NCBI RefSeq assembly: GCF_000816845.1
Contig: NZ_CP006877.1
Location: 3,043,501-3,107,500, forward strand
Direction of reading: 5' to 3'
Length of the DNA stretch: 64,000 nucleotides
DNA from: Rhizobium gallicum bv. gallicum R602sp
Lineage (GTDB): Bacteria > Pseudomonadota > Alphaproteobacteria > Rhizobiales > Rhizobiaceae
Under the pieces are notes generated by a model. The model ran no database searches and was not told the origin of the DNA. It saw nothing but the letters and a program-made list of their open reading frames with translations. Position 1 is the stretch's first letter; each line of letters starts with the position of its first letter. The translations under genes were made by a program, and so were the position numbers. Below are positions 1-7,904 of the stretch, piece after piece.

Positions 1-1
1 C

Positions 2-985
2 CTCGGCGATCCGGAAGCGGGTATCCGCGCCCTCGACGGGCTGTTTGGTACCGCCTTGAATTCAGCGCGGTTCGCCGATGCGGAATGGGCAAGCGACCAG
101 CTACTCGATATGGGGCGTCAGCAACTGAATTTGAAAGCCCTGGTCCTCGGCATGCAATTCAAGGGCATGTGCCTCTTTTCGCAGGGCAGGCTCGAAGAAG
201 CCCGGCAATATCTGGAGGAGGCTCTCGAGTATCGCGCGAAGGCAGACGAGGTCGGCAGCGATTTTCCGAACATGACGATGATCTATCTGTCATGGACACT
301 GCATCTGCTTGGACATCACGAGCGCGCCATCATGCTTTATCACGAGGCCGAGCAGGATGCGCGCCAGCAATCCGATTACGGGTTGGCGGGCTGGCTTGGA
401 AACGGCTGCGTTCTGATGGCCCTGCGCAAGAACGTGGGCGCCTTGCAGGCAATGGTGGACGAGTTGGGGCCGCTCGCCAAGGCGAATGGCTTTCAGCTAT
501 GGGCGAATCTTGCATCATTCTTCCAGGGCTGGGCGATGGTTCATGCCCATCACGACGGCCGGGGCTTGCAGCAGATGCGCGCCACCTGCGACAACCTCGG
601 CGAACAGCAGATAGACAAGCCCTGCTATCTCGGCCTGCTGGCAGAAGCGAGCCTCGCGCTCGGCGAATTCGAAGCTGCCGCCCGTCTCATCGATGAGGCG
701 CTGGCGCTGACCAAGAAGACAGGCGAGCATTATTTTACAGCGGAACTGCTCCGGCTCGCAGGCGTGGCGAGCCTATATCTTAAAGGCGATGCTCACTCCG
801 CCGAGCGCGCGTTCCGCAAGTCGGCAGCCTTCGCTCAAAAACAGGGCGCAAAGACCTGGGAATTGAAGGCCACGCAAAGCCTTGCCGAACTCCACCGCTC
901 GACCGGCCGGAAAACCAGAGTGGAACGGCGCCTAGACGCCATTACCGGATGGTTCGAAGGGCAGAATAAAACGGCAAGGATGTAA
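2..985 (+). CDS. C-terminal TPR region of a large regulatory protein (5' end outside window)
   Basis: The reading frame is open from the first bases of the window, so the start lies upstream and only about 327 C-terminal residues are seen. The sequence is helical, with repeated pairs of amphipathic helices rich in Ala, Leu and Gly (for example LSWTLHLLGHHERAIMLY and SLALGEFEAAARLIDEALAL), which is typical of TPR repeats. No catalytic domain is visible. This kind of tail ends many rhizobial proteins that carry an N-terminal class III adenylate cyclase and an AAA-type ATPase domain, and a similar cyclase-TPR gene lies at 8.9 kb. The cyclase assignment is therefore inference; only the TPR character is seen. 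It ends with a TAA stop and is followed by a long gene-poor stretch. Confidence 0.6.
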   Translation, partial: LGDPEAGIRALDGLFGTALNSARFADAEWASDQLLDMGRQQLNLKALVLGMQFKGMCLFSQGRLEEARQYLEEALEYRAKADEVGSDFPNMTMIYLSWTLHLLGHHERAIMLYHEAEQDARQQSDYGLAGWLGNGCVLMALRKNVGALQAMVDELGPLAKANGFQLWANLASFFQGWAMVHAHHDGRGLQQMRATCDNLGEQQIDKPCYLGLLAEASLALGEFEAAARLIDEALALTKKTGEHYFTAELLRLAGVASLYLKGDAHSAERAFRKSAAFAQKQGAKTWELKATQSLAELHRSTGRKTRVERRLDAITGWFEGQNKTARM

Positions 986-1697
986 TCCGTCGGCTACAAC
1001 GTGGTGGCGATCTGTTGCGGCAGATGAGTTATTCTGCGGGCCAACCGCAGGGCCCGCGAGGGAATAAACCACCCCGCTTGCGATGCGCAGGTAAGGCCAT
1101 ATGCCAAAAGCAGCGCGACATATACGGCAATGCTGGTTGAAGGCTTACCCTTCGGCGTCTCAATCCACGCGCCTGATGACACCGATCTTTTCAACGACCT
1201 CCTGAAACGTGAGATTTCTAAGAAGGCGAGCTGTCTTGAGGTTTGCCCCAAGGACGTTCAGTGAGCACTCTACAGCGTTAAGGGGTGCCAAAAGTAATTC
1301 GCTTTTCCATGATACCTTGAGAGCTCCTTATGTGCCGTAAAGTAACCTCAAGAGAACATTTGCAGCATGTCAACCGATGTCAGCTCCAGGTGCCGTCAAG
1401 GTAAAGCACACAAACCGCGGAAGAAGGAACGGTCCTTGTGGCAACCGAGAACAAGCGGCTTTCCATGTTCCGGTCTACATCGAGGAGCGACAGGAGCAGC
1501 TACCGACGCCCAAGGTCAAGATCAACAGCGAGAAGAATGGTTACAAGCCGCGGGGTCGCAAGCCAGTCGGAAGACTGATCTCGTCAATGATACCGATGTC
1601 ATTGCAAAACAGCAGAAGGCGCTCTACCGCCCGCCGAGTGATGCGCTGCCATGGCGGATTCCCTCAAGCACAAAGCCTGGTCTACAGGTGCTTCGGG
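986..1697. other. Gene-poor stretch between the TPR protein and higBA
   Basis: About 710 bases without a convincing gene. Short frames on both strands have no recognisable domain, no good ribosome binding site and arginine/serine-rich composition typical of shadow frames. A short plus-strand segment around 1480-1580 reads somewhat like protein (a basic, Lys/Arg-rich tail) and could be the remnant of a DNA-binding protein, but I cannot name it. Confidence 0.5.
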
Positions 1698-2006
1698 CTA
1701 TGCCGCTGTCACTAGCGGCTTCGCGCGCTCGATCCGGGCCAGTTCCTTGGGGCTATGCATGGCATCCCATAAGTCGCTGCGCCGCTGCACGTTGAGCCAG
1801 AAATCCGGGCTGTTACCAAACACGCGCGCCAGGATCAGCGCGGTTGCCGCCGTCACGTTACGCCGGTCGTTGCACAATTCGTTCACATGCTTGCGCTGGA
1901 CGCCCATTGCCTCGGCCAAGGCCGCCTGCGTCAGGTCGAGCGGCTGCATGAATTCTTCCCTCAGGATTTCGCCGACGGTCGCCGGCTTCCGCTTGGTCAT
2001 CAACAT
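1698..2006 (-). CDS. higA: HigA-family antitoxin
   Basis: A 102-residue protein with an N-terminal helix-turn-helix of the XRE/HigA type: GEILREEFMQPLDLTQAALAEA followed by the recognition helix MGVQRKHVNELCNDRR. The motif NSPDFWLNVQRRSDLWDA is characteristic of HigA antitoxins. It lies 8 bases downstream of the toxin gene on the same strand, so the order is toxin first, antitoxin second, as in the higBA family. By family knowledge HigA binds and neutralises HigB and represses the shared promoter. A second in-frame ATG two codons downstream could also be the start. Length is normal and there is no sign of decay. Confidence 0.9.
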   Translation of the reverse strand: MLMTKRKPATVGEILREEFMQPLDLTQAALAEAMGVQRKHVNELCNDRRNVTAATALILARVFGNSPDFWLNVQRRSDLWDAMHSPKELARIERAKPLVTAA

Positions 2007-2014
2007 CTGTCACC

Positions 2015-2311
2015 TCATCGATAGCTATGGCCGTCAAGATCGACCTCGGACGCCTCGCCACGACTGCCATCCCATCGAAAAACAACCCGCCATTGTCTGT
2101 TGACGTGGATTGAATGCAAACCCTCGAGATTGCCGCGTAGTTTCTCGAAATAGTTACTGGGCGGCACACGCAAGTCCTGATCGGTCGTCGCGTCGTCGAT
2201 CATTTGGAGTTTGCGGAACAACCGGCTTTCGAGGTCGGCTGGAATGTTCCGGGAGTGGACATCCTCCACAAAGCAGGCCCGCAACCATTCGTCCCGAAAA
2301 CCGACGATCAT
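2015..2311 (-). CDS. higB: HigB-family ribosome-dependent mRNA interferase toxin
   Basis: A 98-residue RelE/HigB-superfamily protein. Diagnostic features are the central LRVPPSNYFEKLRGNLEG, where HigB proteins have a basic, RNA-contacting surface, and the beta-strand block HSIHVNRQWRVVFRWDG. The usual C-terminal aspartate-tyrosine-histidine ending is here DGHSYR. A GGAG ribosome binding site lies six bases before the ATG. In this family the toxin cleaves mRNA on the ribosome, and the neighbouring antitoxin blocks it. The pair appears intact, so it is probably a functional addiction or stress module, though activity is inferred only. Confidence 0.88.
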   Translation of the reverse strand: MIVGFRDEWLRACFVEDVHSRNIPADLESRLFRKLQMIDDATTDQDLRVPPSNYFEKLRGNLEGLHSIHVNRQWRVVFRWDGSRGEASEVDLDGHSYR

Positions 2312-2332
2312 TCATGTCTCCAGATTCGAGTG

Positions 2333-2361
2333 AATGTACCACTCCACGGGTCATTCTGCAA
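2333..2361 (-). promoter_or_regulatory. Candidate promoter of higBA
   Basis: On the minus strand TTGCAG and TACATT are separated by 17 bases and end about 20 bases before the higB start. The match to the sigma-70 consensus is only moderate (3 of 6 and 4 of 6), so this is a suggestion. Autoregulation by HigA at this site would be expected from the family. Confidence 0.3.
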
Positions 2362-2521
2362 GCGCGGGAAATAATCGTGTACGCTTTGCCGGTCTTTATG
2401 AAGGTCACTAATCTGAACTTCGCAGTTGCCCCTGTCGCCTGATGCAAGGGAATGAGCGACTGATCTGACACCCTCAAAACTTGAGCCGTGGCGCGTCTCA
2501 CCCGCCCCCGCCCCCTTGCAA

Positions 2522-2545
2522 CCCGGCCCAGCCGCTCAGGCCGGG
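2522..2545 (+). terminator. Orphan GC-rich hairpin, terminator-like
   Basis: CCCGGCC and GGCCGGG form a perfect 7-bp stem around a 10-base loop, followed by GGCTTTCG. It looks like a weak Rho-independent terminator on the plus strand. No plus-strand gene ends just upstream, so it may close a short non-coding transcript. The T-tract is short, hence the low confidence. Confidence 0.3.
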
Positions 2546-3051
2546 GGCTTTCGTCAGCGCAAGCGGAGAGGTCGAGTGTCGCATTTCTAAATGGATGAAG
2601 ACGCTGGATGTGACGTTCTACTTTGCGCCCAAACGGACATTCCAACCTCGCCGCCACACGGGCCATCTACGGAAAGCACGGACGTCGTGCGCTCTGCAAA
2701 GGCTCGAGCGTCATCACGAGCAAGGCGGTTCGACTTCACCTGGCCGTCAAGCAGGCCATATCCGACGATGGCTACCGAACGGCGAACTGGCGGAAAAGCG
2801 TGCCGGACATCCCGGGGATGAAGGCCACCGGCACTGCTCGACGGCAACACCGGCAGCCGCAGCGCAGAAAACATGGCCCAGGGACGAAAATAGAGCCCGA
2901 TCGGATATTTTTGCGTGGAGGCCGTATTTTGGAAAGGCTTCGTTACCGGGCCAGAGACAACGGCAGTCACGGCACCAGTTTCATAGCGCTCGCGAGTTCG
3001 AGCCTTTTACCGATTGCGTTCTGACCGATGGTCGTCTTTGACGCAGTTATC

Positions 3052-3243
3052 CTACCCCTTCCGGGAGGCGTGTTCTGGCTTTCCTTTGGTCTTGGTCGCG
3101 GCAAACTCTTCGAGCTGTTTCTCGCTCATGGATTTGACCATCTGCTTGGAAGCCCCCTTGAGTTCGCTTTTCGGCGTTTCGCCTCGCTTTGCGGAAAGGG
3201 CTGCTCCAGCCGCCTTCTGCTGTGCCTTGGATTTTGCTGGCAT
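3052..3243 (-). CDS. DUF3008 family small basic protein
   Basis: A 63-residue, lysine- and alanine-rich protein beginning MPAKSKAQQKAAGAAL and containing KGASKQMVKSMSEKQLEEFA and a Lys-Gly-Lys-Pro-Glu-His tail, which is the conserved layout of DUF3008. The start was placed at 3243 because AAGGAG lies eight bases before this ATG; a GTG-type extension of eight residues upstream has no such site. DUF3008 proteins are common in rhizobia and have no known function. The high charge suggests a cytoplasmic, intrinsically disordered or nucleic-acid-associated protein, but that is inference. Confidence 0.85.
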   Translation of the reverse strand: MPAKSKAQQKAAGAALSAKRGETPKSELKGASKQMVKSMSEKQLEEFAATKTKGKPEHASRKG

Positions 3244-3357
3244 GTCGGTTCTCCTTTTCACGCTCAACTCCGGCGAAGAAGGATAGTTCCTGAGCCCGTG
3301 CCAAGTAGAACCCCGACGGATCTTACCGATGCCGGCTTGGTTGCTCGCGGGATCTTT

Positions 3358-4377
3358 TTACGGACGTTCCGGCTGGCCGCTTTGGGCGGCGGCGAGAATG
3401 GCGTCGATGAGACGGTGCACCTTCAGTGCCTCGCGCCCGCTGACGCACGGCTCGCGTCCATCCTCGATAGCATCGAGAAAATCGGCAAGCACGGAGCGAT
3501 GATGGTCGTGCGGGAAGGCCATAGGATCGGCGCCGGCACCGCCGGCTGCTTCGTCTTCGATTGAGATTTCGGTTCCATCGTGGAAGGAAGCGGCAAGACG
3601 TCGCCCGTCAAGGCGGGCCATGCCGCGCGTGCCGATGACGTCGATCTCGTCCGGATAACCGGGGTAGGCACAGGTGGTAGCGCTGACCGTGCCTATTGCT
3701 CCGCTTGTAAAGCGAATGGCCGCCATCGCCAGATCTTCCGTCTCCATGCGGTGCACCTTGCTGGTTGTCGTATAGGCTCTGACCTCCTCTGGAAGGCCGG
3801 CGAGCGAAACCAGAAGATCAAGTGTGTGGATGGCCTGGGTGAGAAGCACGCCGCCGCCATCGCGAGCACGCGTGCCGCGTCCCGGCTGGTCATAATAGCT
3901 TTGCGGCCGCCAGTTGTGGAGACGCGCCGAAGCGCTGACGATCTCGCCGAGGCGCCCTTCATGGATCAGTGCGGCAAGTGCAATACTGACCGGTCGAAAG
4001 CGATGCTGAAGCACGATACCAAGCTTTATGCCGGCATGCTCCGTCACCTCGACCAGCGCCCTCGCCCGCTCCTGTGTGATCTCCAGCGGCTTTTCGAGAA
4101 GCACATGCTTGTTTGCTTCGGCTGCCCGCCGCACCAGCTCAAGATGCGTATTGGGCGGCGTCAGGATCATGACCGCGGCTATCGACGGGTCGGCCAATAT
4201 TGTCTCGGCGTCCTCGCAAGTCGCAAAACCGTAAGTTTCTGAAAATGCTTGCCGCCTGGCAGGCGTCGGGCTGAAGGCGGCAGCGACCTCCACCCTATCT
4301 TTAAGATCAAGCAGCCCTTTGGCATGCGGCGCTGCTGCCATGCCGAGACCGATCAGCCCGATGCGCAATTTTGCCAT
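3358..4377 (-). CDS. Gfo/Idh/MocA family NAD(P)-dependent oxidoreductase
   Basis: A 339-residue protein of normal family length. The N-terminal Rossmann fold starts with LRIGLIGLGMAAAPHAKGL (glycine-rich dinucleotide loop). The conserved LLEKPLE motif (residues about 93-99) supplies the Lys of the EKP signature, and the C-terminal substrate domain contains GGGVLLTQAIHTLDLL with the conserved histidine. Family members oxidise or reduce sugars, sugar acids or inositols. The gene is transcribed away from a TRAP transporter operon across a 530-base region with a palindrome, which suggests that it processes the imported compound. The substrate cannot be named from sequence. Confidence 0.88.
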   Translation of the reverse strand: MAKLRIGLIGLGMAAAPHAKGLLDLKDRVEVAAAFSPTPARRQAFSETYGFATCEDAETILADPSIAAVMILTPPNTHLELVRRAAEANKHVLLEKPLEITQERARALVEVTEHAGIKLGIVLQHRFRPVSIALAALIHEGRLGEIVSASARLHNWRPQSYYDQPGRGTRARDGGGVLLTQAIHTLDLLVSLAGLPEEVRAYTTTSKVHRMETEDLAMAAIRFTSGAIGTVSATTCAYPGYPDEIDVIGTRGMARLDGRRLAASFHDGTEISIEDEAAGGAGADPMAFPHDHHRSVLADFLDAIEDGREPCVSGREALKVHRLIDAILAAAQSGQPERP

Positions 4378-4908
4378 CTCAGTCCCTCCGTCAGCCCTTC
4401 AGTCGGTCGATACAGGAATGCCCGCATTCACCTGCTTGTCAATGTCTTCGATATGGCCGCGTCTCCAACTTCCTCTGCCTGTTTTGTCCCGCGCCTTGAC
4501 GATGGGAAATCAGCGCGGCGGTGCCAAGAAATTCATCATACAAGTACGTCGGTTTTGTATGTTGACATTACACCTTGCTGGTTCTAGCCATAATGGGCCG
4601 GTTGGAGGAGCGGCAAGAATGAGGGGGCTTTTCGATCCAAATCTTCTTTTTCCAGGAGGCCAGCGCGCGCGCCTTTATGCAGAGGTAAGCAGCGCGCGCC
4701 ATCGTGAGCCTATGGGGCCCGAGATGTGTCGGTATCCCCTCGATGAGCCCTTTTCTAATTTCGTGAAGCTTCTCAAACGTGCCGGACCAGCAGCGTCCGG
4801 TTGCGAAAGAGCCCCGGCAGGAGGACGAAAGCTTGCGAAGGCCTTAGGCTCGCAAAAAAGCGTTACCTGGTCTGAAAAATTAATCGTCATGCAAAACGGG
4901 AGGAGAGC
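4378..4908. promoter_or_regulatory. Divergent regulatory region between the oxidoreductase and the TRAP operon
   Basis: This 531-base region separates two divergent units and contains no convincing gene. It holds a perfect 7-bp palindrome at 4537-4561. TTGACA at 4562-4567 could be a -35 element for rightward transcription, with CATAAT at 4589-4594 as a poorly spaced -10 (21 bases). A strong Shine-Dalgarno GGGAGGAG lies just before the dctP start. The long leader of about 300 bases may be untranslated. Confidence 0.4.
4537..4561. promoter_or_regulatory. Palindromic operator candidate CATACAA-N11-TTGTATG
   Basis: Two perfect inverted 7-base arms, CATACAA and TTGTATG, are separated by 11 bases and abut TTGACA. 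FadR/GntR-type regulators bind short palindromes, and such a regulator is encoded at the end of the adjacent TRAP operon. Assignment to that regulator is inference from proximity. Confidence 0.45.
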
Positions 4909-5886
4909 ATGAAAAACTTAGTTAAACTGGCGGCGGGTCTTATGGTTGCCGCCTCGTTCATGAGCAGCGCGGCCAGCGCCCAAACGGTGCTGAAATCGTC
5001 CGATACCCATCCGGACGGCTATCCGACCGTCGAGGGCGTCAAATATTTCGGCGAGCTGGTGAAGGAGCGCACAAAGGGCCGCTATTCGGTCGAAGTCTAT
5101 CATTCCGCCCAGCTCGGCGAGGAAAAGGACACGATCGAGCAGGTGCGTTCGGGCGTGATCGAGCTGAACCGCATCTCGATGGCGCCGTTCAACGGGACGG
5201 TGAAGGAAACCATCGTTCCGGCGCTGCCCTATATCTTCCGTTCAGAAGACCACATGCACAAGGTCATGGACGGCGCGATCGGCGACCAGATCAAGAAGGC
5301 GTTCGAACCGGCCGGCCTCGTGGTGCTGGCATATTATGACGCCGGCGCGCGGTCGTTCTACAACAAGACCAAGCCGATCAGCACGGTTGCCGACATGAAA
5401 GGCCTGAAGTTCCGCGTTATCCAGTCCGACATCTTCGTGGACATGGTGGCGGCGCTGGGCGCCAACGCCACGCCGATGCCTTATGGCGAAGTCTACTCGG
5501 CGATCGAAACGGGCGTCATCGACGGCGCGGAAAACAACTTCCCGAGCTACGACACCGCCAAGCACGCCGAAGTGGCGAAGAACTACTCGCTCGACGAGCA
5601 CACGATCCTGCCGGAGGTGTTCGTCATGAACAAGGTCGCGTTCGACAAGCTGACGCCGGAGGATCAGGAGATCTTCAAGCAGGCGGCCAAGGACAGCGTC
5701 GCAAAGCAGCGCGAGCTCTGGGCAGCCAAGGTCTCTGAATCGCGCGCCAATGTCGAAAAGCTCGGCGCGCAGATCACCACGCCGGAAAAGCAGGGCTTCA
5801 TCGACGCCATGGCCCCGGTTTACGAGAAGCACGTCAAAGACGACGTGCTGAAGAAGATGGTCGAGGACGTAAAGGCGGTGCAGTAG
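4909..5886 (+). CDS. TRAP transporter solute-binding protein, DctP family
   Basis: A 325-residue periplasmic protein with a clear Sec signal peptide (basic start MKNLVK, hydrophobic core, cleavage after ASA, mature start QTVLKSS). The core DctP motif is visible: MKGLKFRVIQSDIFVDMV followed by GEVYSAIETGVIDGAENN. The Arg of KFRV is the conserved residue that clamps the carboxylate of the ligand. A GGGAGGAG site precedes the ATG. It captures an organic or sugar acid for the downstream permease. The exact ligand is unknown, but the divergent Gfo/Idh/MocA oxidoreductase and the FCD-GntR regulator fit a sugar-acid system. Followed by a hairpin before dctQ. Confidence 0.93.
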   Translation: MKNLVKLAAGLMVAASFMSSAASAQTVLKSSDTHPDGYPTVEGVKYFGELVKERTKGRYSVEVYHSAQLGEEKDTIEQVRSGVIELNRISMAPFNGTVKETIVPALPYIFRSEDHMHKVMDGAIGDQIKKAFEPAGLVVLAYYDAGARSFYNKTKPISTVADMKGLKFRVIQSDIFVDMVAALGANATPMPYGEVYSAIETGVIDGAENNFPSYDTAKHAEVAKNYSLDEHTILPEVFVMNKVAFDKLTPEDQEIFKQAAKDSVAKQRELWAAKVSESRANVEKLGAQITTPEKQGFIDAMAPVYEKHVKDDVLKKMVEDVKAVQ

Positions 5887-5925
5887 CCTTCCTTGCCTCC
5901 GCTTTTTGGAAGGCGACGTAAGCTA

Positions 5926-5953
5926 CCGGGGTGGGCGGTCATCCCCACCCCGG
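5926..5953 (+). terminator. Strong intercistronic hairpin after dctP
   Basis: A perfect 10-bp stem (CCGGGGTGGG against CCCACCCCGG, loop of 8) lies 40 bases after the dctP stop and about 80 bases before dctQ. There is only a short TTCATT after it. Such hairpins between binding-protein and permease genes often protect the upstream mRNA or attenuate transcription, so that the binding protein is made in excess. That role is inferred. Confidence 0.55.
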
Positions 5954-6031
5954 TTCATTCGCCGTTTCGCGCACATTTCCACCGATCCTCCCGATAAGGG
6001 AGAGTGAACGCCCAATTCGACGAGGTCCTTT

Positions 6032-6610
6032 ATGTCGAATAGCCTGACACCCACCGTCAACTTCCTGGCCCGCCTGAGCAACGCCGCCTTATGGCTCGCC
6101 GGCGCCGGCCTAGTGCTGATGACGGCCTTCGTCGCCTGGCAGGTATTTTGCCGCTACGTGCTGAACGATTCGCCGAGTTGGACGGAGCCGGGCTCCGTCA
6201 TGCTGATGAGTTGGTTCATCTTCCTCGGCGCTGCCGTCGGCATCCGGGAGAACAACCACCTTGGTTTCGACGTGCTGCTCTACGTGCTGCCGAAATCCGG
6301 CAAGCGCGTCCTGCGCATGATCTCCGACGTGGTCATTCTCGCCTTCGGCGCCGGCATGATCTGGTACGGCGGTGCGCTCATGAGCCTGACCTGGAACACC
6401 ACCTTGCCGTCGTTGGGTATTTCCGGCGCGTTCGACTATCTGCCGCTCGCCGGCGGCGGCGTGCTTGCCGTGATCTTCTCGCTGGAGCGCATCGTGCTCC
6501 GCCTTGCCGGCGAACCGATCGACGACGCGCTGGATGAGGTTTTGCCGGCCGAGATCGCCGTCGAGATCGAAAACATCAACGCCGACCCGAACGTCAATTT
6601 GAAAGTATAG
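6032..6610 (+). CDS. TRAP transporter small permease, DctQ family
   Basis: A 192-residue inner-membrane protein with four hydrophobic segments (about residues 14-36, 54-72, 92-115 and 132-152). The conserved DctQ block RYVLNDSPSWTEPGSVMLMSW, followed by GAAVGIRENNHLGFDVL, is present. GAGG precedes the ATG at suitable spacing. It pairs with the large permease that starts 4 bases after its stop, forming the sodium-driven membrane complex that accepts substrate from the binding protein. The C-terminal tail after the last helix is acidic and unusually long (about 40 residues). Confidence 0.9.
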   Translation: MSNSLTPTVNFLARLSNAALWLAGAGLVLMTAFVAWQVFCRYVLNDSPSWTEPGSVMLMSWFIFLGAAVGIRENNHLGFDVLLYVLPKSGKRVLRMISDVVILAFGAGMIWYGGALMSLTWNTTLPSLGISGAFDYLPLAGGGVLAVIFSLERIVLRLAGEPIDDALDEVLPAEIAVEIENINADPNVNLKV

Positions 6611-6614
6611 CGCG

Positions 6615-7895
6615 ATGGAACTCTGGATTCTGTTCGGTGTCTTCACCACTCTGATGCTGATAGGCACGCCAATCGCCTTTTGCCTCGGCGTCGCCAGCTT
6701 CGCCACGGTGGTCTATATGGGCCTGCCGCCGCTGGTCGTCTTCCAGCGGCTCAATTCCGGCATGAGCGTGTTTTCGCTGCTTGCCATCCCCTTCTTCATC
6801 TACGCCGGCGACCTGATGGTGCGCGGTGGCATCGCGAGCCGCATCGTCTCCTTTGCTGCTTCCCTCGTCGGCCACGTGCGCGGCGGCCTTGGCCAGGTCA
6901 ACATCGTCACTGCGACCTTGTTCGGCGGGATTTCCGGTTCGGCGGTGGCGGAAGCCGCAGCTGTCGGTGGCCTGATGATCCCGCAGATGAAGCAGCGCGG
7001 CTATGGTGCGGACTACGCCGTCAACGTCACCTCGATGGCGGCGCTGATCGCGCTGCTTCTGCCGCCCTCCCACAACATGATCATCTATTCGATCTCTGCC
7101 GGCGGCAAGATATCCATCGCCGACCTGTTCACCGCCGGCATACTGCCCGGCCTTTTGCTTGCAGTCGCACTCATGGTGACTGCTTATATCGTCGCTCGCT
7201 CGCGCGGCTATCCGACGGAGCCGTTCCCCGGCTTTACCATGGTCGCGCATCTGCTTGCTGTCGCGTTGCCCGGGCTTTTTTTGATCGCAATCATCTTCGG
7301 CGGGGTCAGGTCCGGCATCTTCACGGCGACGGAAAGCTCATGCATCGCTGTGCTCTACGCGCTGCTGGTAACCGTCTTCGTCTACCGGCAGATGAGCTGG
7401 AAAGACTTCGTCCACGCCACGCAAGGCGCCGTGCGCACAACGGCTATGGTGCTTTTGATCATCGGCACCGCGGCTGCTTTTTCCTGGCTGATGGCCTTCC
7501 TCAAGGTGCCTGCCTCGCTGGTTGCCTGGATGAAGGCCGTGGCTGACGATCCACTGACTGTGCTGCTCCTGCTCAATGTTTTGATGCTTGTGCTCGGCAC
7601 CTTCATGGACATGGGACCAACGATCATCATCTGCACGCCGATCTTTCTGCCGGTGGCGCAGGCCTACGGCGTTGATCCGGTGCATTTCGGCGTGATCATG
7701 ATCCTGAATTTCGGCATCGGGCTGAACACGCCCCCAGTCGGCGCGGTGCAATTCGTGGCTTGTGCGGTCGGCAAGATTTCCGTCTGGGAGGCTATGCGCT
7801 CGATCTGGCCGTTCTACGGCGCAGGCATCGTTGTGCTCGGACTGGTCACCTACATCCCGGCCATTTCGCTGTGGCTACCGGCTGCGTTCAAATAG
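6615..7895 (+). CDS. TRAP transporter large permease, DctM family
   Basis: A 426-residue polytopic membrane protein of standard length with about a dozen hydrophobic segments. Family signatures include NIVTATLFGGISGSAVAEAAAVG, LLPPSHNMIIYSISAGG, and in the second half MGPTIIICTPIFLPVAQAYGVDP and FGIGLNTPPVGAVQF. These are the two inverted-repeat helical-hairpin regions that bind sodium and substrate in DctM/SiaM-type elevators. Starts 4 bases after dctQ. The GntR gene follows 9 bases later with its ribosome binding site overlapping this stop, so the genes are co-transcribed. Confidence 0.93.
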   Translation: MELWILFGVFTTLMLIGTPIAFCLGVASFATVVYMGLPPLVVFQRLNSGMSVFSLLAIPFFIYAGDLMVRGGIASRIVSFAASLVGHVRGGLGQVNIVTATLFGGISGSAVAEAAAVGGLMIPQMKQRGYGADYAVNVTSMAALIALLLPPSHNMIIYSISAGGKISIADLFTAGILPGLLLAVALMVTAYIVARSRGYPTEPFPGFTMVAHLLAVALPGLFLIAIIFGGVRSGIFTATESSCIAVLYALLVTVFVYRQMSWKDFVHATQGAVRTTAMVLLIIGTAAAFSWLMAFLKVPASLVAWMKAVADDPLTVLLLLNVLMLVLGTFMDMGPTIIICTPIFLPVAQAYGVDPVHFGVIMILNFGIGLNTPPVGAVQFVACAVGKISVWEAMRSIWPFYGAGIVVLGLVTYIPAISLWLPAAFK

Positions 7896-7904
7896 GAGAG
7901 CGAC

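Larger units (their letters stand above)
2312..3051. other. Gene-poor stretch with a strong GC hairpin (possible small RNA region)
   Basis: About 740 bases without a supportable protein gene. It contains the higB promoter candidate at its left edge. From 2474 to 2545 on the plus strand there is a small hairpin (CTCAA, loop AAC, TTGAG), then a C-rich single-stranded stretch, then a GC-rich hairpin followed by CTTTCG. Frames covering 2590-3040 are long on both strands, but none has a domain I recognise. Confidence 0.4.

Noticed and set aside
994..1251. 85-residue minus-strand frame with one hydrophobic stretch
   Set aside because: No ribosome binding site, no family resemblance; not annotated as a gene.
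2481..3041. 186-residue plus-strand frame and competing minus-strand frame
   Set aside because: Low-complexity Arg/Pro/His-rich translation, no domain, both strands equally open.
4319..4912. 197-residue plus-strand frame covering the regulatory region
   Set aside because: It crosses the palindrome and promoter region and ends at the dctP start; not protein-like.
5242..5832. 196-residue minus-strand frame inside dctP
   Set aside because: Shadow of the TRAP binding protein, with no independent support.
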